Part shown: positions 43,991-45,297 of the stretch, piece by piece
How the letters are laid out: every line of letters starts with the position of its first letter
Numbering within the stretch: the first letter of the stretch is position 1
Assembly (NCBI GenBank): GCA_026706735.1
Contig: JAPOYD010000074.1
Coordinates: 1 to 45,297 of the forward strand
DNA: 45,297 nt
Direction: 5' to 3'
Source: Nitrospinota bacterium
GTDB lineage: Bacteria; UBA8248
The notes under the pieces: model-generated
Told to the model about the DNA's origin: nothing
Database searches by the model: none
Seen by the model: the letters and a program-made list of their open reading frames with translations, nothing else
Made by a program: the position numbers and the translations under genes

Positions 43991-44842
43991 TCAGAAAAAA
44001 GCGGAGAACCCCTCGAAGTTCATGACGAGGAGGATGACGCCCATCAGGAACAAAATAGCCGTGACGATCCGGAAGAACGCCTGATCCGTGAAGATGTTGT
44101 AAATCTTCGTGCCCACGAAAAAACCGAGCAGCACGGGCGTCGTCAGGATGAGGATGAGCCACAGGGCCGTCGCGCCGATGTAGCCCGCCGCCGCGATGGA
44201 GGCGATGGCCGCGACTCTGAGCACCACCTGGCTCGCGCTCAGCACGAAAAGATAGCGCTCTTTGGAGATTTTCATCCCCGTGAGGTAGGAGGCGATGACG
44301 TGGGAGGGGATGTTGATGGTGCCCAGCATGAGTCCCGCGACCGCTCCCATGCCGAGCGAGCGCTTGAGCGAGTCCTCGGGCGCAGGTTTTTCCGGCCGGC
44401 TCCATTGCCAGACGATCTGGCAGATCAAAAAAGCGCCCAGAATGAATTTCATCAGGTGCGGGTCGGTGTTCAGGAGGATCGTCAGCCCGACGGCCAGGCC
44501 CACCAGGCTCATGGAGAAAAAGGGAATGAAGGGCCTCAAGCCCTCATGGACGGCCGCGCGCGTTCGCCAGGCGTTCATGAGGCTCGTGCACAGGGTGGGG
44601 ATGGAGATGACGGCGATGGCCGTCGGCAAGTCCCAGAAAATAGCCACGGTGGGCGTCGTGAGGGTGGCGAAGCCGAATCCGCCCACCGCCTTGAGGCCCG
44701 AGCCGACGAATGCGGCGCAAAAAACCAGAACATAGACCAGAGAACTCAAAATGACCCCGTAAAGTAGAACTTTTACGCCAGGCGAGATGAGGCTGAAAGC
44801 GTCTCTCGAAGACGTGAACGGCTCAGTGCGAGAAATCCGCAA
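43991..44842 (-). CDS. TauE/SafE family membrane permease
   Basis: This is a membrane protein of the TauE/SafE (formerly DUF81) family, thought to export sulfite or sulfonate-like anions. About eight hydrophobic helices are visible in the 283 aa, with the conserved FVGSGLKAVGGFGFATLTTP near the N-terminus and the second-half repeat SLGMGAVAGLMLGTINIPSHVIASYLTG. The start is uncertain: the track uses TTG at 44842, and an internal TTG just before the first helix is also possible. Its place next to a sulfonate-type ABC ATPase hints at organosulfur use. Confidence 0.82.
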   Translation of the reverse strand: MRISRTEPFTSSRDAFSLISPGVKVLLYGVILSSLVYVLVFCAAFVGSGLKAVGGFGFATLTTPTVAIFWDLPTAIAVISIPTLCTSLMNAWRTRAAVHEGLRPFIPFFSMSLVGLAVGLTILLNTDPHLMKFILGAFLICQIVWQWSRPEKPAPEDSLKRSLGMGAVAGLMLGTINIPSHVIASYLTGMKISKERYLFVLSASQVVLRVAAIASIAAAGYIGATALWLILILTTPVLLGFFVGTKIYNIFTDQAFFRIVTAILFLMGVILLVMNFEGFSAFF

Positions 44843-44870
44843 ACATGGCGCTTAACCTTGACGCCGCTAC

Positions 44871-44892
44871 GATTATATCGGCATTATAACCG
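44871..44892 (-). promoter_or_regulatory. Two TATAAT boxes upstream of the TauE/SafE gene
   Basis: On the minus strand the sequence reads TATAATGCCGATATAAT, two perfect -10 hexamers in tandem, shortly before the TauE/SafE start. No convincing -35 element accompanies either, so this is a tentative call. Confidence 0.35.
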
Positions 44893-44964
44893 CCAACCTT
44901 GAGTACGGGAAATCTCACAGGCTCGTTACGTCATCAAGTGTCGGATGCCCTTTCGACATCTGAA

Positions 44965-44989
44965 CCGGAGCCGTCAACCACGGCTCCGG
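44965..44989. repeat. Perfect 10-bp GC hairpin ahead of the luciferase-like gene
   Basis: CCGGAGCCGT-CAACC-ACGGCTCCGG forms a perfect stem with a 5-nt loop, 23 nt before the ATG at 45013. No T run follows, so it is not a classical terminator. It would sit in the leader of the next mRNA and could affect translation or mRNA stability. Confidence 0.6.
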
Positions 44990-45012
44990 CGCACTGGAAT
45001 CGAGGGTTTTGA

Positions 45013-45297
45013 ATGGATTTTTCTTTGTTCTACATTCTGTATCGCCCCGAAGACATGACCGAAGCCCAGGTCCATGAGGATATGATCGTAGAGAGCATCC
45101 TGGCGGATGAATTGGGCTATTCGTGCGTCTGGTACGCCGAGCATCACTTCTCCCGGGTCGGGATGATCCCCGACCCCCTGCTCATCTGCGCCGCGGTGGC
45201 CCAGAAGACGGAAAAAATACATGTGGGCACGGCCATTTCCATCATGTCGTTCCACGATCCCATCCGGCTGGCCGAGCAGGCGGCCATGGTCGACCTC
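45013..45297 (+). CDS. Luciferase-like (F420/FMN) monooxygenase, N-terminal part
   Basis: The gene runs off the window; 95 codons are seen. MDFSLFYILYRPEDM is the first strand of the bacterial luciferase-like TIM barrel, followed by ADELGYSCVWYAEHHF, a near-canonical E/W-x-x-EHHF motif, and KIHVGTAISIMSFHDPIRLAEQAAMVDL with the family's H-P-x-R-x-AE pattern. GAGGG precedes the ATG. Members use FMN or F420 to oxidise alkanesulfonates, aldehydes and other compounds. Sulfonate use would fit the neighbouring transporter genes. Confidence 0.88.
   Translation, partial: MDFSLFYILYRPEDMTEAQVHEDMIVESILADELGYSCVWYAEHHFSRVGMIPDPLLICAAVAQKTEKIHVGTAISIMSFHDPIRLAEQAAMVDL

Overview
The window is a GC-rich (about 60% by eye) chromosomal segment from a bacterium. 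It carries 40 complete protein genes, two genes cut by the window edges, one initiator tRNA and several gene remnants. There is no plasmid, phage or CRISPR signature. The C5 haem gene hemL, bacterial single-chain LeuC, the trpFBA-leuCDB-asd order (close to the leuCDB-asd ... trpFBA cluster known in Proteobacteria) and many amidase, cupin, amidohydrolase and luciferase-like genes suggest an uncultured proteobacterium-like lineage, for example Tectomicrobia or Nitrospinota. This placement is inference and weak.

Layout. 1-3569: branched-chain amino-acid-type ABC transporter livHMGF, with the last codons of an upstream gene, probably the binding protein. 3749-10617: a tightly coupled biosynthetic run trpF-trpB-trpA-leuC-leuD-leuB-asd, then mtnP, hemL and an FtsB/DivIC-like gene. 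13201-13351: an initiator tRNA-fMet with its own consensus-like promoter and a terminator. 13413-15743: two Gfo/Idh/MocA oxidoreductases.

15744-19141 is an A+T-richer island and the most unusual part of the window. It holds three minus-strand genes for related small proteins with a Cro/C1-type helix-turn-helix, the C-terminal remnant of a fourth, and decayed copies of the 3' end of the preceding oxidoreductase gene. The simplest reading is a tandem array of a module made of the oxidoreductase 3' end plus a convergent HTH gene. The oxidoreductase copies rotted while three HTH frames stayed open.

19142-36225 is a catabolic region: trmL, a class III aminotransferase, an acyl-CoA synthetase, three amidase-signature enzymes (one allophanate-hydrolase-like, one with a GatC-like small partner), two beta-hydroxyacid dehydrogenases, a protein made of three RidA-like domains coupled to a BisC-type molybdoenzyme, a PncC-like protein, an AcuI-like reductase, a YaiI-family protein and an amidohydrolase. 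Together these could take an amide to an acid, a CoA thioester and hydroxyacid intermediates, but the substrate is not visible.

36244-45297: a 310-bp MITE-like element, an enolase-superfamily enzyme, a Rieske ferredoxin, a bicupin and a related single cupin, a third Gfo/Idh/MocA protein, an AstE/AspA-like deacylase, an ABC permease and its likely ATPase placed convergently around a second MITE-like element, a TauE/SafE permease, and the start of a luciferase-like monooxygenase.
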